Of a stretch of 64,000 nt of DNA, positions 15,780-38,200 are shown piece after piece. The position numbers and the translations under genes were made by a program. The notes beneath the pieces are model-generated. The model saw nothing but the letters and a program-made list of their open reading frames with translations, did no database searches and had not been told where the DNA came from. Numbering within the stretch: the first letter of the stretch is position 1; each line of letters begins with the position of its first letter. This stretch comes from Caprimulgus europaeus (taxonomy: Eukaryota; Chordata; Aves; Caprimulgiformes; Caprimulgidae), in contig OU015551.1 in NCBI GenBank assembly GCA_907165065.1, positions 2,542,001 through 2,606,000 on the forward strand, in the 5' to 3' direction.

Positions 15780-16249
15780 GAATTCCAGTGGCACTAATAC
15801 AGGCTGTGATGGGCACGAAGGACAGTCACACTGCACCCCCCCCTTTTAATTAATCATTTTGCATTGATTTACCCTAATTTTATATATATAATTATTATTT
15901 TTTTCCAAGGGGAAATGAAGGTGCATAACCCTCCCCTCCCCCCACCTTATTTTGAGTCAAATAAATACAGAATCAGGCAAATCTAGTGGAAATGTTTTAG
16001 TTACAATGGCAAAGATGAGTCATGTGCAACACACACAAACCTCTAAGGCTTTTTGTTGTTTTTGTTGGTTCTTTTGTTTTCTCCTCATTTTTTAAGTCTC
16101 CAATCACTATGAAACCAATTAATTAACGATGCAAAGAGATGGTGGTCACGTGCGTCTACCCCTTGGCATGGGTATTAACGCTAATTAATTAATTATTCTC
16201 CCCATTTTCCCCCCCTCCCTCCCCCTGACCCAGAGTCCGATGAGTTGGA

Positions 16250-25966
<9,717 letters not shown>

Positions 25967-26060
25967 GGCGGCGGATGGCGGTGGATTCTCCGGGGCGGGG
26001 GAGGGGGTCCAGCAATGGCGGCGCTCACAGCTCTGTCTCGCTGGCGAGCGCAGAGCGGGC

Positions 26061-26100
26061 GGAAGAGGACGCTGACGTCAACCGCCCCCTTCTTATAGGG
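26061..26100 (-). promoter_or_regulatory. EEF2: EEF2 core promoter: TATA box, CRE, TOP start
   Basis: Read on the minus strand: CCCTATAAGAAGG (TATA at about 26097-26091), then TGACGTCA (26080-26073, a perfect CRE/ATF site), then the pyrimidine run CCTCTTCC (26068-26061) 25-30 nt past the TATA. This run is the expected start site and a 5' TOP motif, the mTOR/LARP1-controlled leader of translation-factor mRNAs. The leader ends ggagaatccaccgccatccg ccgccATG, the same as the end of the human EEF2 leader apart from one or two bases as I recall it. Confidence 0.8.
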
Positions 26101-29100
26101 CGGCGCCGGCCGGAGGGGCGGAACCTGCGCACCCGGCGCTCAGAGCGCATGCGCAGAGCGTCTCTCTAGCCCGCAACACCCGGCAGACTCTATGGTTGGA
26201 AGGGCTGTTCCGCCGGGGCGGGACCACGTGGCCCCCGCACCGGGGCCTGCGGGGAGCTGGGACCGGCCGCTCCCGCCCCGCCCCGGCTCTGCCCAGGCCG
26301 CAGCGGGGGAACGTCCTCCCCACCCGCTGCTGGTAACTCGCGCGAGGCACCGCCGGTACGGCCACCGGTGGGTGGTGACCCTCGGGGTAAAGCCGGTGCA
26401 GGCGGTGCCGCCGCTGTTGGAGCGGTGAGAGCCGCCGGTCCCACCGGAGCGGCAGGCGAGACCGGGGTCTCGGCTGCCAGGAGGAGGCGGTAGGGCAGAG
26501 CCCGGTGTCAGCCCCAGCCTGGGCACCAGCACCGGAGAGGGCGGGCACTGCCGGGGGTTGGGCCCGGCCCCGCCTCTCCCGCAGCGCCGGTCGGGCACGG
26601 TCATGGCCCGGTGCCCCGGCCCCGCAGGGTCTCCGCACTGCGCATGCGCTGACCGGACCGGAGGAGGAGAAGGGGGACGGGCATCGGCGCTGCAGCGCCC
26701 CCGGCGGGCGGGGAGGAGCGCAGCAGGGCCGGGCCGGGGGGTCCCAGGGGGCTCCGGTCCCGGCGGGGCTGACAGCCCCGGGGCAGGGGGCGGCCATAGA
26801 GCAACAGAGCTCGGGAACCGAGGCGTCCCCGCCTGCCCTGGCCGTGCCCCCCGCACCCCTACAGCACCTCCCGGGGGTCCCGGAGGCGGGGGGTGGCACA
26901 CGGTGCAGCCCGGGACCATGGTGCTGGGCTGTGCCCAGGGGCCTGACAGGTGGTCGCGGGTCATCGGGGTCCTTCCTGGGTGGTCGCGGTTCCTGGCAGG
27001 TCCGGGATGATCCCTTTGAGGGGTGCGGGGTGACGGTGCAGTGCTGGAGACAACCCCAGTGCCAGGGCAGACCCCGCCCGATTTGGGGGTGATTCCTCCC
27101 GAACCCCCTCGGTTCCTCCCAGCCGGTTGGGAAGCTGCAGCTCTGCGCAGTGAAGAGCGTTACCAACACGTTCAGGGCTGGTCACACACACAGGAGAAAG
27201 GACCGGGGACTCCAGAAAAAGCTGATTTTAATTCTCCACCCTCGCAGCATCATTATTTTACCGCTTTTTTTTCTCCTCCTCAGCCTCACACGAGACCCAT
27301 CGCTCCACCTCCCTCAGCTGAAAACAAGCTCTGGCCCCCACATCATCTCACCCAGCACCACATCCCCAGCACATCCGTCCCCTCCACCTTCTCCGGTGAC
27401 AGGCAGGGACCGCAGGACAGCGGTGGGCAGGATTTAGCCCCCTGCACTCTCTGGCTGACAGGATGACTTATCAGCTGGTGGGGTTTCCATAGTAATAATT
27501 TGAATTTTTATTACCAATACTGGCTTTTACCAGACTGGAAGAGAACACCAGGGAACCTGATTAACATATTGGCCTGCCTAGGAAACTGGCTAATTGCCTT
27601 TTTGCTTAATTAGCTTGTGAGATTCATGACAATGAGAGGAAAGTGCTGGAAAAACCTCTCTCAGTGCAGTGTTTCACCTCAGCTTCTGGGGTTACCTCCT
27701 GGTAACTCAGCTTGGAGCTGGAGAGGACACTGCTGTGCCCTTAGAAATGGATCCACCAGATTCCCAGGGGGATGATATTGGGTTTAGGAGAAATAATTTA
27801 TAGCCATAGAGAAAGTATAATTAATAACTGATCAGTTATTGGAGAGAGAACAGCCTCCCAGTACCTGAAGGGGCTCCAGGAAGGCTGGGAGGGACTTTGG
27901 CCAAGGGCAGGGAGTGACAGAACAAGGGGTGATGGCTTGAAAGTGGCAGAGGGGAGATGGAGATGAGATGTGAGGAAGAAATTCTTTGGTGTGAGGGTGG
28001 TGAGACCCTGGCCCAGGTTGCCCAGAGAAGCTGTGGCTGCTCCTCCCTGGAAGTGTTCAGGGCCAGGTTGGATGAGGCTTTGAGCAACCTGGTCTAGTGG
28101 AAGGTGTCCCTGCTGCTGGCAGGGGGGTTGGGACTGGATGAGCTTTCAGGTCCCTTCCAACCCAAACCAGTCAGACCATGATTGTCTCCTCCTCAAGCAC
28201 CCACGGGTAACACAGACCCTGACCAGCGCTGCCGGGCGGGGGGGTCTCCATGACACCATCCCCATGGCTGGTTTTGCCACGTGTGTCTTGGCGAGAGGCT
28301 GTGGTGGCCCCAGAGCGGACACAGCAGGGAGGATGCTCATGGAGGGTGATGCTCCATCACTCGTGGAGGCTGTCACAGGGTCTGGCAGCTCCCGGGTCTG
28401 AGATCCAACAGGAAAATCATCCATTTGCAAGTCCCAGTGCCAGGGGTGAGGAGGAGGATGAGGTCCAGGGTCCTTCACGTGTCCCTGCTGGAGGCCCAGC
28501 TCACGGCACAGCTTTGGGGGATTTTCTGAGGGTTTTCTCTGCAGAAGAGCCAACGCTACCCAGCTGCTCTTCCAGAGCATCTCCCAGCGAAAACACGAGT
28601 GATCAGATCCGGTGCTCCCTGGTTTTGGTACAAAACCACCCCCAGTCATCAGTGCCAAAGATATCCCGGGACAAACCGGTTCAGCCAGGAGCTGGGCTGT
28701 GGGGAACCCCCTTCCCCAGCCCCACCACCCCGGCTGGGCTCCTCTGGGGTGGCTCCAGCAGGGCCTGGCCATGCTCCAGGGCAGCAGAGGAGCCAACACA
28801 AAGAAACGACGCCCTCGGGACAAACCCGCCGGTCCCCGGGGCTGACTCAGCCCGGTACCGGGCACGGTGGGTCCTGTCCTGGGTCATCTACCTGCCGCCA
28901 TTTTGGGGGCACCACACATCACTGCTGGAGGGTGGCCGAGCCACCCGCTCGCTGCGGGGTGAAGCCGGGGGAGCGTCCCCAGCCCCGTTCCCGCGGGCAC
29001 AACCCTCATCCTCCCGCTCCCCGCCGACACCCGCCCCCGGCCCCGGTTCGGAGGGGCGCGGTCCCTTTAAGCCACCCGGGAAGGCAGGAGTGGGTGGGGG

Positions 29101-29221
29101 GGTTGGGGCGGGGCGGAGTTACTGCGCGTGCGCCTTGAGGCCGCGGCCCGCGGGGAGAAGGGCGCGCGCGCGGATTGGGCAGGGAGCGTCTCTCCCGGCC
29201 CCTCCCCTCCCGGCCGCGGGC
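26101..29221. other. Intergenic region between divergent EEF2 and PIAS4
   Basis: The first kilobase is very CpG-rich. At 27.2-27.8 kb base composition drops to a more AT-rich stretch (taattagcttgtgagattca and similar). A CR1 copy follows at 27850. I see no exon or RNA gene. Long frames here, such as the minus frame at 26093-27169, consist of Pro/Arg/Gly-rich GC-driven sequence without family resemblance. Confidence 0.6.
27850..28172 (+). mobile_element. CR1 LINE 3' fragment
   Basis: Contains cctcccagtacctgaagggg, gaagaaattctttggtgtga, gcaacctggtctagtggaag and ggtcccttccaacccaaacc, a plus-oriented CR1 end close to the copies at 41180 and 46126. Confidence 0.9.
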
Positions 29222-29271
29222 GTCACGTGACTCGGCAGCGGCTCCCGGCGCGGTGGACGCTGGAGGCCAAG
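29165..29271 (+). promoter_or_regulatory. PIAS4: PIAS4 promoter / CpG island with CACGTG E-box
   Basis: The CpG-dense region has an inverted CCAAT (ATTGG near 29174) and a palindromic GTCACGTGAC (29222-29231) 40 bp before the start codon. No TATA box is seen. The leader ends gaggccaagATGg. The start site is inferred to be near 29240. Confidence 0.55.
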
Positions 29272-32200
29272 ATGGCGGCGGAGCTGGTGGAGGCGAAAGT
29301 GAGTGAGCGAGCGAACCGTGAGCCCGCCCGCCGGCGGGGCCGGGCCGCGCTGAACCGGGCTGGGCTGCGCTGGTCGGTACCTGGCGGGGGGGAACCGCGG
29401 GTGAGCGGCACAGCCTCGGCCCTGGCCCCGACGGTGAGAGCTGAGGGGGCGGCGCCCCGGGACCGCCCCCCACCCCTCACCCTCATTTTTACCTCAGGGG
29501 CTGCCCCGCCCCGGCCTGTGGGCTCGGCCGCAGCGCCCACCGGCCACCGGGCCTGCCCCGGCCCGGAGCGCAACCCCGGGGAGCCGCCCGCCTGCCCCTA
29601 GGCCTGTCCCTGGGCCACCCCCGTGGTTAATTCCCAGTGATTAATTAGCGCAGGTGCCTTCCCCCCACACACACACACCCGGCGGAGCTCCCTGCCCGGC
29701 TCCCCAGGCCCAGAGCCCCTTCCCCGCCGGGCCCCGGGCCAGTCGTGCTCGGCTGTCCCTCCACGGCCTGCCCAGGGCCCCGGACCGCTCTGAGGGAGCG
29801 GAGCTGTCCAGCCGGGCGGGCGGGCTGAGGGCTCGGCAGCGGCCCCGGCCCTGCTTGGCCCGTCTCGCCGTGGCTGGGGGGATGGCGGTGGGGTGAGCAG
29901 AGCCCCCGGCTCTCCGTGCTTCGGCGGCTTCGGAGGCTCCTCGGCGGCGGGCTGAGGGGAAATGTCTTCACAACACCCATGTCTGAAGGTGTCTTATGCT
30001 CCAGGGTGCCTTGTGCACCCGGCCAGGGCCTCCCTGCTCTGCTGCGGGTTTTTCCTTTTCCCTCTGAGTCCCAATTCGTTGGCACCTCTCTGGGAGTTGG
30101 ATCTTCCCTGTGTCCCACTCTTGGTGCGTGGCAGAGCAGAAGAGCAGCTGGTGACACTTTGCCAACAGCATCATGGAGAAGCTGGTGCTGAGGGTGATGC
30201 CAATGGATGGAGAGTGCTTAGCGCCTGCAGGATCAGCTCATCAGCGAGGATGTGGCTAGGTAGCTGCCAAAATAAGATGTGGCGAGGCTTGTTTTGGGAG
30301 GCACTGCCCTCTCCTTGCTCCTGGGGCCCTCTTGGTGTTGTGAGCTGTGTCCAGGACCATCTCCAGAGGAGATGTTCTTCGCAGGTGCCGTGGTTGCCCC
30401 CACAGCAGGTCTTTGGTGGGCTCCTTGCTGCTCACATGCAAGGTGTCCTCAGGGGGACTTTAACCATCTCAGTAGTTAATGTGATCTTTCTACTGCCCAT
30501 AATGTCATGCAAGTCCAAGCCTCAGTGATGGGTTTTCTTTGTCTGAAGCTTGTTCTTCTGTGACTGCTCAAATCTGCTCATCCTTCTGGATCTTAAATCC
30601 TTTGAAGTGGAAGCTGCCATCAGGCTGTCAGCTCCCAACTCTACGAGCCAACAGTGGCAAGTGACCGGTGCTGTGGAGCAGTGGGTGCAGGAACACCTCT
30701 CTGCTGTGCTCCTGTGACTTCCCCAGCACTGCACTGTTGAAGTATTTATACTGCCTTGATGTATTTATTGTTACAAATACACTATTTATCCTCAGAGTGT
30801 GTCAGAGAGGACGAGACACTCTCCATTTTGAAGAAAACTGAGCCACAAAAACCAGATTCCTCCAAGATTGCATCTAGTGAAGCAGTGACATGAATCCAAA
30901 TCTCTTGAATCCTGACAATTAAACATCCTTCCTCTCCTCTTTCAAGTTATCTGCCTTTTTTTTTTCCTCTCATCAAAAGTATTTTGGGATACATTGTGAC
31001 TGCCAAAAAAAAATGTAACTGCAGCTAGGGAGGTTTGTGTCACATCTTTTAGGCTTCCATGTTCAGTGGCAGGTTTTATGAAAAAGGAGAAAATAAAATG
31101 GCATTTTCTCTATAGTCTTAATTCCCACACATGCAAAAGCAGCTCTTAAATGTTTCTGGAGTCAGTCATAGCTTTCTTAATTTAAAATAAATCAATCTAT
31201 AGCTGTTTTATTCCAGGAAATTGCGAGACTGCTCTTCACTTCCCCAGAAATCTGACTTTTATACCTTTTTTATTTATTACTTAATCCACAAACAAGAGTG
31301 GAGCAGAGGTTGGGGAACAGAGCCCTGCTGGCTCCCTGCTTCTGGTTTGTTTTTAACTGCTGGGCTTTCTGCTTGAATTCCTGTATTTTCCACAAACCAG
31401 GAAGGATGTTGAGTGAATATATGTGGGTCCCTAGCCAGAATCTTTTCAGAGCACCTCGAATTTTCAGCAACATGCACTCGATGAGCTCGTCCTGGGCACT
31501 CCCAGGGCTCTTTGAGCCGAAGAGGGAACCGAGGCCTCGATCTCACCAAGCTCTACCTGGAGTTTTAAGTTGCTGTGTGTTATACTTTAAATCTACTGAT
31601 AGTTATGGACCTTCTGAGTTTCCACTGCAGCAAGAGAGTGAATTTTTGAAGATGGAGATAGTTTTTTATTGCTTATCAGGACGTTGGAATCGATAATACC
31701 AGCCCAACAGCAAAGGCAGCTGCTGGCTGGGCTCATGGGGGAGTGCTTGGCAAAGCACCCAAACAACCTTTGGAGGCATTGTTCTCATGAGAACATCCTG
31801 CTCTCTTTAGTAGTCTTTTCAGATCTTTCCATACTGTAAAATACATGATTTTTTAATTTTTTATTTGTTTTTTAAAGATCCTGTATATGTAAGAAGGATT
31901 CTGGAGGGGTTTTTTTTACCCATTCAGGTGCACTGAAATCCAGTGCAAAAGAATTGTCGGTCTCGGTGTGCTTAAGCATCATCTGCCTTCCAGGTCATGT
32001 TTATTTTCCTCCTTTGCTTTACACTAACACCATTTGGAGATGAAGTTTTTGATGAAGGTCTGTCACCCAAAGGTGCCTGGGAAGTTTGGATGTTTTGAGC
32101 CTCTGTGCTGAAGGAGTTAATGTTCTTTTCCAGTGTATGGGACCTGCTGCTGGAGATGTTTTTCTTCCAGTCGAGTTATCTTGAGGATGCTCAGCATTTA

Positions 32201-35200
32201 TCCCAAGTTATTTTTGAGTAATGCAATGCCTGTCATGGTGTTTCTCTGATTTTGCTGCTATTTCAGTTGAAATCTGGCATTTTCTCTGTGTCTGTCTCCT
32301 CTGTCTTTGCTTTGCTCAAATACCTCAGAAATAGGCTGCTAATCAGGTGAATAACAGCTGATTGGAACAGGAGGTTTGGTGTCTTTCTTCTAAGCAATTA
32401 TTTTGATCTTTTGGATTCCAATTATAGTCTACAGTGAGAACTGACACTTTGCTTTCTTTTTTTTATTTAAATAACTATAAGAACACTTTTAATTTATTTC
32501 TTTTTATCCCCTAGAACATGGTGATGAGTTTCCGAGTCTCAGATCTTCAGATGTTGCTGGGTTTTGTTGGGAGAAGTAAAAGTGGACTTAAACATGAACT
32601 AGTCACCAGGGCATTACAACTAGTCCAATTTGACTGCAGCCCTGAAGTCTTCAAGAAAATTAAAGAGCTTTATGAGACTCGTTATGCCAAGAAGAGCTCA
32701 GAAGCTGCCCAGCCCCAGCAGCACCGACCCGAGCCGCTCGCCATCCATTCGTCATACGACCGCGGGAGCGCCGTTGCTCGGACTGCTATCTCCACCACTA
32801 ACATTGACTATCCTGCTCTCTATGGGAAATACCTGAATGGACTGGGGAGGTTACCACCTAAAGTTGCCAAGCCTGAGGTTCGACTGGTGAAGCTTCCCTT
32901 CTACACGACTCTGGATGAGCTGTTGAAGCCGACAGAATTAGGTGAGCCCATGAGCCAGCGCTGTGTCCTCATGGCCAGGAAGGCCAATGGCATCCTGGGG
33001 TGCATTAGAAGGGCTGTGGTCAGTAGGTCAAGAGAGGTTCTTCTTCCCCTCTACTCTGCCCTGGTGAGGCCACAGCTGGAATATTGTGTCCAGCTCTGGG
33101 CCCCACAGTTCAGGAAGGACAGAGAACTGCTGGAGAGAGTCCAGTGAAGAGCCACCAAAATGATTAAGGGAGTGGAACATCTCCCTGATGAGGAAAGGCT
33201 GAGGGAGCTGGGGCTCTTGAGCTTGGAGAAGAGGAGGCTGAGGGGGGACCTCATTAATGTTTATAAATATCTGAAGGGTGAGTGTCAGGAGGATGGGGCC
33301 AGGCTCTTCACAGTGGTGTCCAGTGACAGGACAAGGGGCAATGGGTGTGAGCTGGAACACAGGAGGTTCCACTTAAATTTGAGAAGAAACTTCTTCACTG
33401 TGAGGGTGCCAGAGCCCTGGGCCAGGCTGCCCGGGGAGGGTGTGGAGTCTCCTTCTCTGGAGACATTCAAGACCCTCCTGGACACCTTCCTGTGTGATCT
33501 CATCTGGGTGTTCCTGCTCTGGCAGGGGGATTGGACTGGATGAGCTTTCGAGGTCCCTTCCAACCCCTGACACTCTGTGACTCTGTGATTCTGTGAGTTT
33601 TCGAGACGCTGGCGTGTGGGCGAGGATGGACTCGGTTTGGGAGAGAAAAGGGGTTTCAGTGGCAAAAAGGTGGTTTTTGAGGATCTGTGGTGGAGGGGAC
33701 GTGTGGTGGATGGCTTCCTCTGTGCCTCCTCACAGTTCAGAGAAGAATATTTATATGTTTTGGGTTTTTTTTTTGATCCCTTGCCTTAAAGCAGGAGTGT
33801 GCTCACTTTGAGGTGTAATTTGAAAGCCTCTCTTGTTTGGCTGGAGCTTTCAGTTGGGAGCGCTGCCACGTTGCACGCCGCTGTCTTTTGCTGTCCATCA
33901 CAATCTGCCTTCAGTCTCCACAGTGTGACCCTGTATTGATGCACATCTTTCTGTGTCAGTGTCACACCTGTGCTAAGCAAGTGTGCTGCCATATTCTACA
34001 TTCATGCTGTTTTTCAGTGCTTAAAACACCTGACCTAAAGCCTCCCATGGCTGGGAGAGGGTGGTACACCCATCAAACAGTATATCTGCCTTTTTTTGTG
34101 CTCATTGCAGTTATTTGTGTGTGTTGCTGTGTATTTTTGGGGGCAGCTAGGGAAACAAGAAGTGCTCTTTCCCACCCTGAGGCTCAGAGACTGATTTTTC
34201 CTTATTTTAATTCTGAGAAACAAAGAATGTTGTCACCCATGTTAAATATAACATTCTTGTAGCAAAGGCAGCGTGGTCAGAGGAGAAGCATCACTGTAAT
34301 CTGCTGAGCCACAGCATCTCATAAAGTCAATGTAGTAACATCAAGACTTCACTACAAAATGCATCTAGAACTTGGGAAGCTGCTCTGTCTTTGCTGAAAA
34401 AAATGTTTGATGTGGATTTGGAGGAAAAAAAAAAAGATTAAGATGATTGTGCAGGTGCAAAAAAAATTAAAAATGAGTAATTAATCAGGCTTTATGTAAT
34501 TTTCATCTTTATTTGGAGGCATTAAATATGTTAATGCTGTGACCAGTTAAAGAGTCGATGGGTGACTGCCAGTGTAAAGCTCAAATGTTGTAAATGCTGT
34601 TTGGGGAATGGGTTAGTGCAGTCTCAAATGTGGGCTGGCATTTGTTAGCCAGGAAGGCAAATGCAGTATTTTGAAGAAAAACAAGTTTTCAGGAGGTGGA
34701 AACGTCCAGAGAGAGGAGAAGAATCTGGATAGCACTTAGTATGATTAACAGGTTTGCTTAAAAGTTGACACTAAATCTCCTACATCAGATCAGAACTGAG
34801 GTCTCATTAAATTCAGTGTCTCACCTCTGTTAGCTGACACCTCCCTCGGGTCAGCTCGTTCCCCAAAGCATATTTGACTCCTTTTTCCTCTGGATCAGAG
34901 TGTTTCTGCTTCAGGGTGGGGATTGATGGTGAGGAGCTGGCTGGGAGCAGATGTTCAGCCTTCACTGGCCCAGGCAGCTGTTCAAAACCTCACAACATCT
35001 TCTAGACCCTCATTTAATTTTCCCAACCTGATGACCTGCAACTATAATTCCTTCTGCTTGTGCTGGTGTGAATAAAGGAGCATTTGTTTCCCTGAAAATT
35101 TGGGTTATTTTGGTGTTTTGGGGATATTGGCTGCTCCCCATTGCTACCTGGGACCAGCTGGGTGCTGGGATAATTTCTGACATTAAAAGTTATGCTGCTG

Positions 35201-38200
35201 TGTGTGGAAGGATGATAAAACAAAGCACTCTGAGGAAAATGGAGTGGTTTTTCCATGTGGAAGCTGCACCAGTCCATGCTTTGTTGCCCAGATTTCACAG
35301 TCTATGTTTGGACCACGTGTAAGTTCTTTGTCAACCTTGGAAACTCTTAAGGTGGGAAGTACCTGAAAGAGAGTGAAGATCTTGGATCCATTTAGAAACA
35401 CCTCGCTGCTCTTGTAGTTCCCTACTTCCTGAGGATACAAAAGAGGTATTTTAAGCCTATAGCCCTGATGGGAGTAGAGGGAGCTTAATTTATGTGTTCC
35501 AGACTTCAATTGGAAGCACCTCTCTTAATGAAGAGGCCCTCTTGCCTCTTGGAGATGATTGCCTTGAGATCAAAGGTGAGGTGGGCGATGCCTAATTTGA
35601 TCTGTAGGCAAGCAGATTCCCTGCAGGACTATCAAATTACTGGTGATTTCAGCTAAAAGCAGATCAGGTCCATTGCAAACCAGCTAATATCTCATATTTG
35701 GTAACTGCATGGCCAATTGCAGTCAATTTAAGTCTTGAGTTTAGCATCTTGAGTTATCTACATGGAAACAGCTCCTGCCACAGCTTTCTGGTTTGCTCTG
35801 AGGATGTCAACGTGAAAGAACTCTTCTAATTTACTGAAATCACTGCAATTCTCTGGGGTAGATAAGGCTTAAAATTAAGATTGATCAGTTCCCTTTTCAG
35901 AGGGAATGAATATCCTCCCTGCATTGTATTGTAAATAGATAACAAGTGGAGTATTTGTGTGAGCTCTGTGGTATTTGAGCACCTCACTGATAGGTGTATT
36001 TATCCTCCTGCATTTTTTTGGGGGGTAAAAGTAATGTGAAAATAGCTTTTTTTTTTCTTTTAACAGCAGTAGTGTGCTGTAAGGAATTCTGAATGGGTTT
36101 TTTTGTTGTTAGCTTGTGACAGCCTGTACTTGCTGTAGATACTGAGGCTTCTGGTCTTCTCCTGGAGGTATGCCAGAGGAGATCTGGCAGTGCAGCTGTG
36201 GGAGCAGAAGGCCATGTAGGCTGGAAGGTCCTGCCACTCTCAATGTAAACAAGAGTTTGTTTGGGTTTTTCTCTTTGATAATACCTGCCTTGCAATGGTG
36301 CTCTTCTCTCATGTGTCAAGTAGTAAAATTGCTGTTCCAGCCCCATCTTCTCAAGCCAGATTTCACTGATTTTTGTGGCAAAGGCAACTTCCTTCCCCTG
36401 CCTGCAGAGCAGAGGCCGCTGCCTTGGGCCACCTCCAGGAAATCCCAGCTAAAGCACATGCTCAGACTGTTGCTGTATCCACCTCAACAAACTCTGCTCT
36501 GCATTAAAGTGAGCAGTTCCAACGCTTATATCAATAAAAAATGCCCTACAGTCCACTTGCCCCATCTCCCCAAGCCCCTGCAGGAACACAAATGAGCTTC
36601 AGTCTGGACACAGGAGTTCCAGTAGCCAAGGAGGAGAAGAAAACCCACCTGTATATTGTGTTGTGCCCTGAGATGGGCTGCTCTGGAGGTGTAGGGATGG
36701 GGGTGAGGACTCCCAACAAGCTCCTCAGCCCTCCAGAAGCCTCTTGCCAGCAGCTCATCTCTGGCTGATTGACCTTTGGGATCTCCAGCCGTGGTGATGA
36801 CAATATCATCTCACTTTCCTCACCTTTAGTGACTTTAACCAATAATTATAATCGTGGGGAATGTTACCTGTAAAAAAAACAAAACAAAACAACCCAAAAA
36901 CCCAAAAGAAAACAAAAATCCCCTTGGTGCAGGGAAACCCTGAACCCCTGAAGTCAATGTGGTCCTGATTTTGTGAGCACTGTGGATGAGGTTGGCTTCT
37001 CAGGATGGGCTAAAATCTTCAATACACTTTGCCAAATCCTTTTGGGTTCTGGAAGTTTTATGTCTTGACTCATTCTGAGGATTGCTGATCAAGCTCAGTC
37101 TTAAAAATTTATTTCCTTCTATTGTCAACTGTTAAAATAAATTGATCCCAGCAGCTGTTTTATAAGTCAAGGAACTGAGTTGTGTGTCCTGGAGAAAGAA
37201 TGAAACTCAGTTATCTTAAAATATTTTAGCCTTAAAAACCCTAATTTTTCTTTTCTGGCTGCTCATCAGAGAAGTTAATAGCTGGTTGTGTACCCTAACA
37301 GTGTACCTCCTGGAGTTTGGGCTTATTTTATTTTATTATTTTTATTTTATTTTATTTTATTTTATTTTATTTTATTTTATTTTATTTTATTTTATTTTAT
37401 TTTATTTTATTTTATTTTATTTTATTTTATTTTATTTTATTTTATTTTATTTTATTTTATTTTATTTTATTTTATTTTATTTTATTTTATTTTATTTTAT
37501 TTTATTTTATTTTATTTTATTTTATTTTATTTTATTTTCCAGCATTAAGGTTTTGAAGGAGAATTGAGCCTTTACACAGGTCTGTCCTGGAGAGGTTTTT
37601 CCTCCAATCTTTCAGGGCATATTCTCTTGAATTTTCTTCCAAAGCATCCAGTTCTGATTGCTGTTGGCAACAAGGTATGCACAGACACAACCTGAGTCCA
37701 TCTCTCTTGGATTTTTGCTTTCCTTTCAGCTCTATTTTTTCTCTCCAGGTAAGATTTGAGTCCTCTGTGTGACTTCCCAGCAGCTTTCTGTGAGCACAGC
37801 TGAGAAGTTCCCCTCAACCCTTACCCAGAGCAAGGTCTTTCACAGCGAGAAATAAAGAAAACAGGGAGCATCTGCTGCTGCTGCTCAGTTCTTTTGCTCC
37901 ACACACAAAGAGGAGAGTTATTAACCGAGTAGCTGGTGAGAAATGAGGGCATTTGACTATTTTTTGGTTGTCCTGTGCCAGTGGTTGCACAGTCCCACTG
38001 CATTTCTCAGCCATAGCCTCAGCCCTGGAGCAGCACTTGCTCCTCTTGCTGTCAGCCACTCTTTGGTGTGTCACAGGAGTGAGCACATCCACTCACTTGA
38101 GCAAAATTTCCCTGGTTTGAAATTCAGTAGTGTGCTCATTTTGATACTGGAATATTTTGTTGGAGAGGCCTTGGGGTTATATTATTGAATATTTCCAATT

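Noticed and set aside
26093-27169. 358-codon open frame on the minus strand upstream of EEF2, with overlapping frames on both strands
   Set aside because: Pro/Arg/Gly/Ala-rich translation in several frames at once, driven by CpG-rich sequence. No family resemblance, splice logic or conserved motif.
29962-30528. 188-codon open frame in PIAS4 intron 1
   Set aside because: Composition is not protein-like and no homologous family is recognised. Kept as intronic sequence.
37286-37567. FYFIL-repeat frames
   Set aside because: They are simply translations of the (TTTTA)n array.
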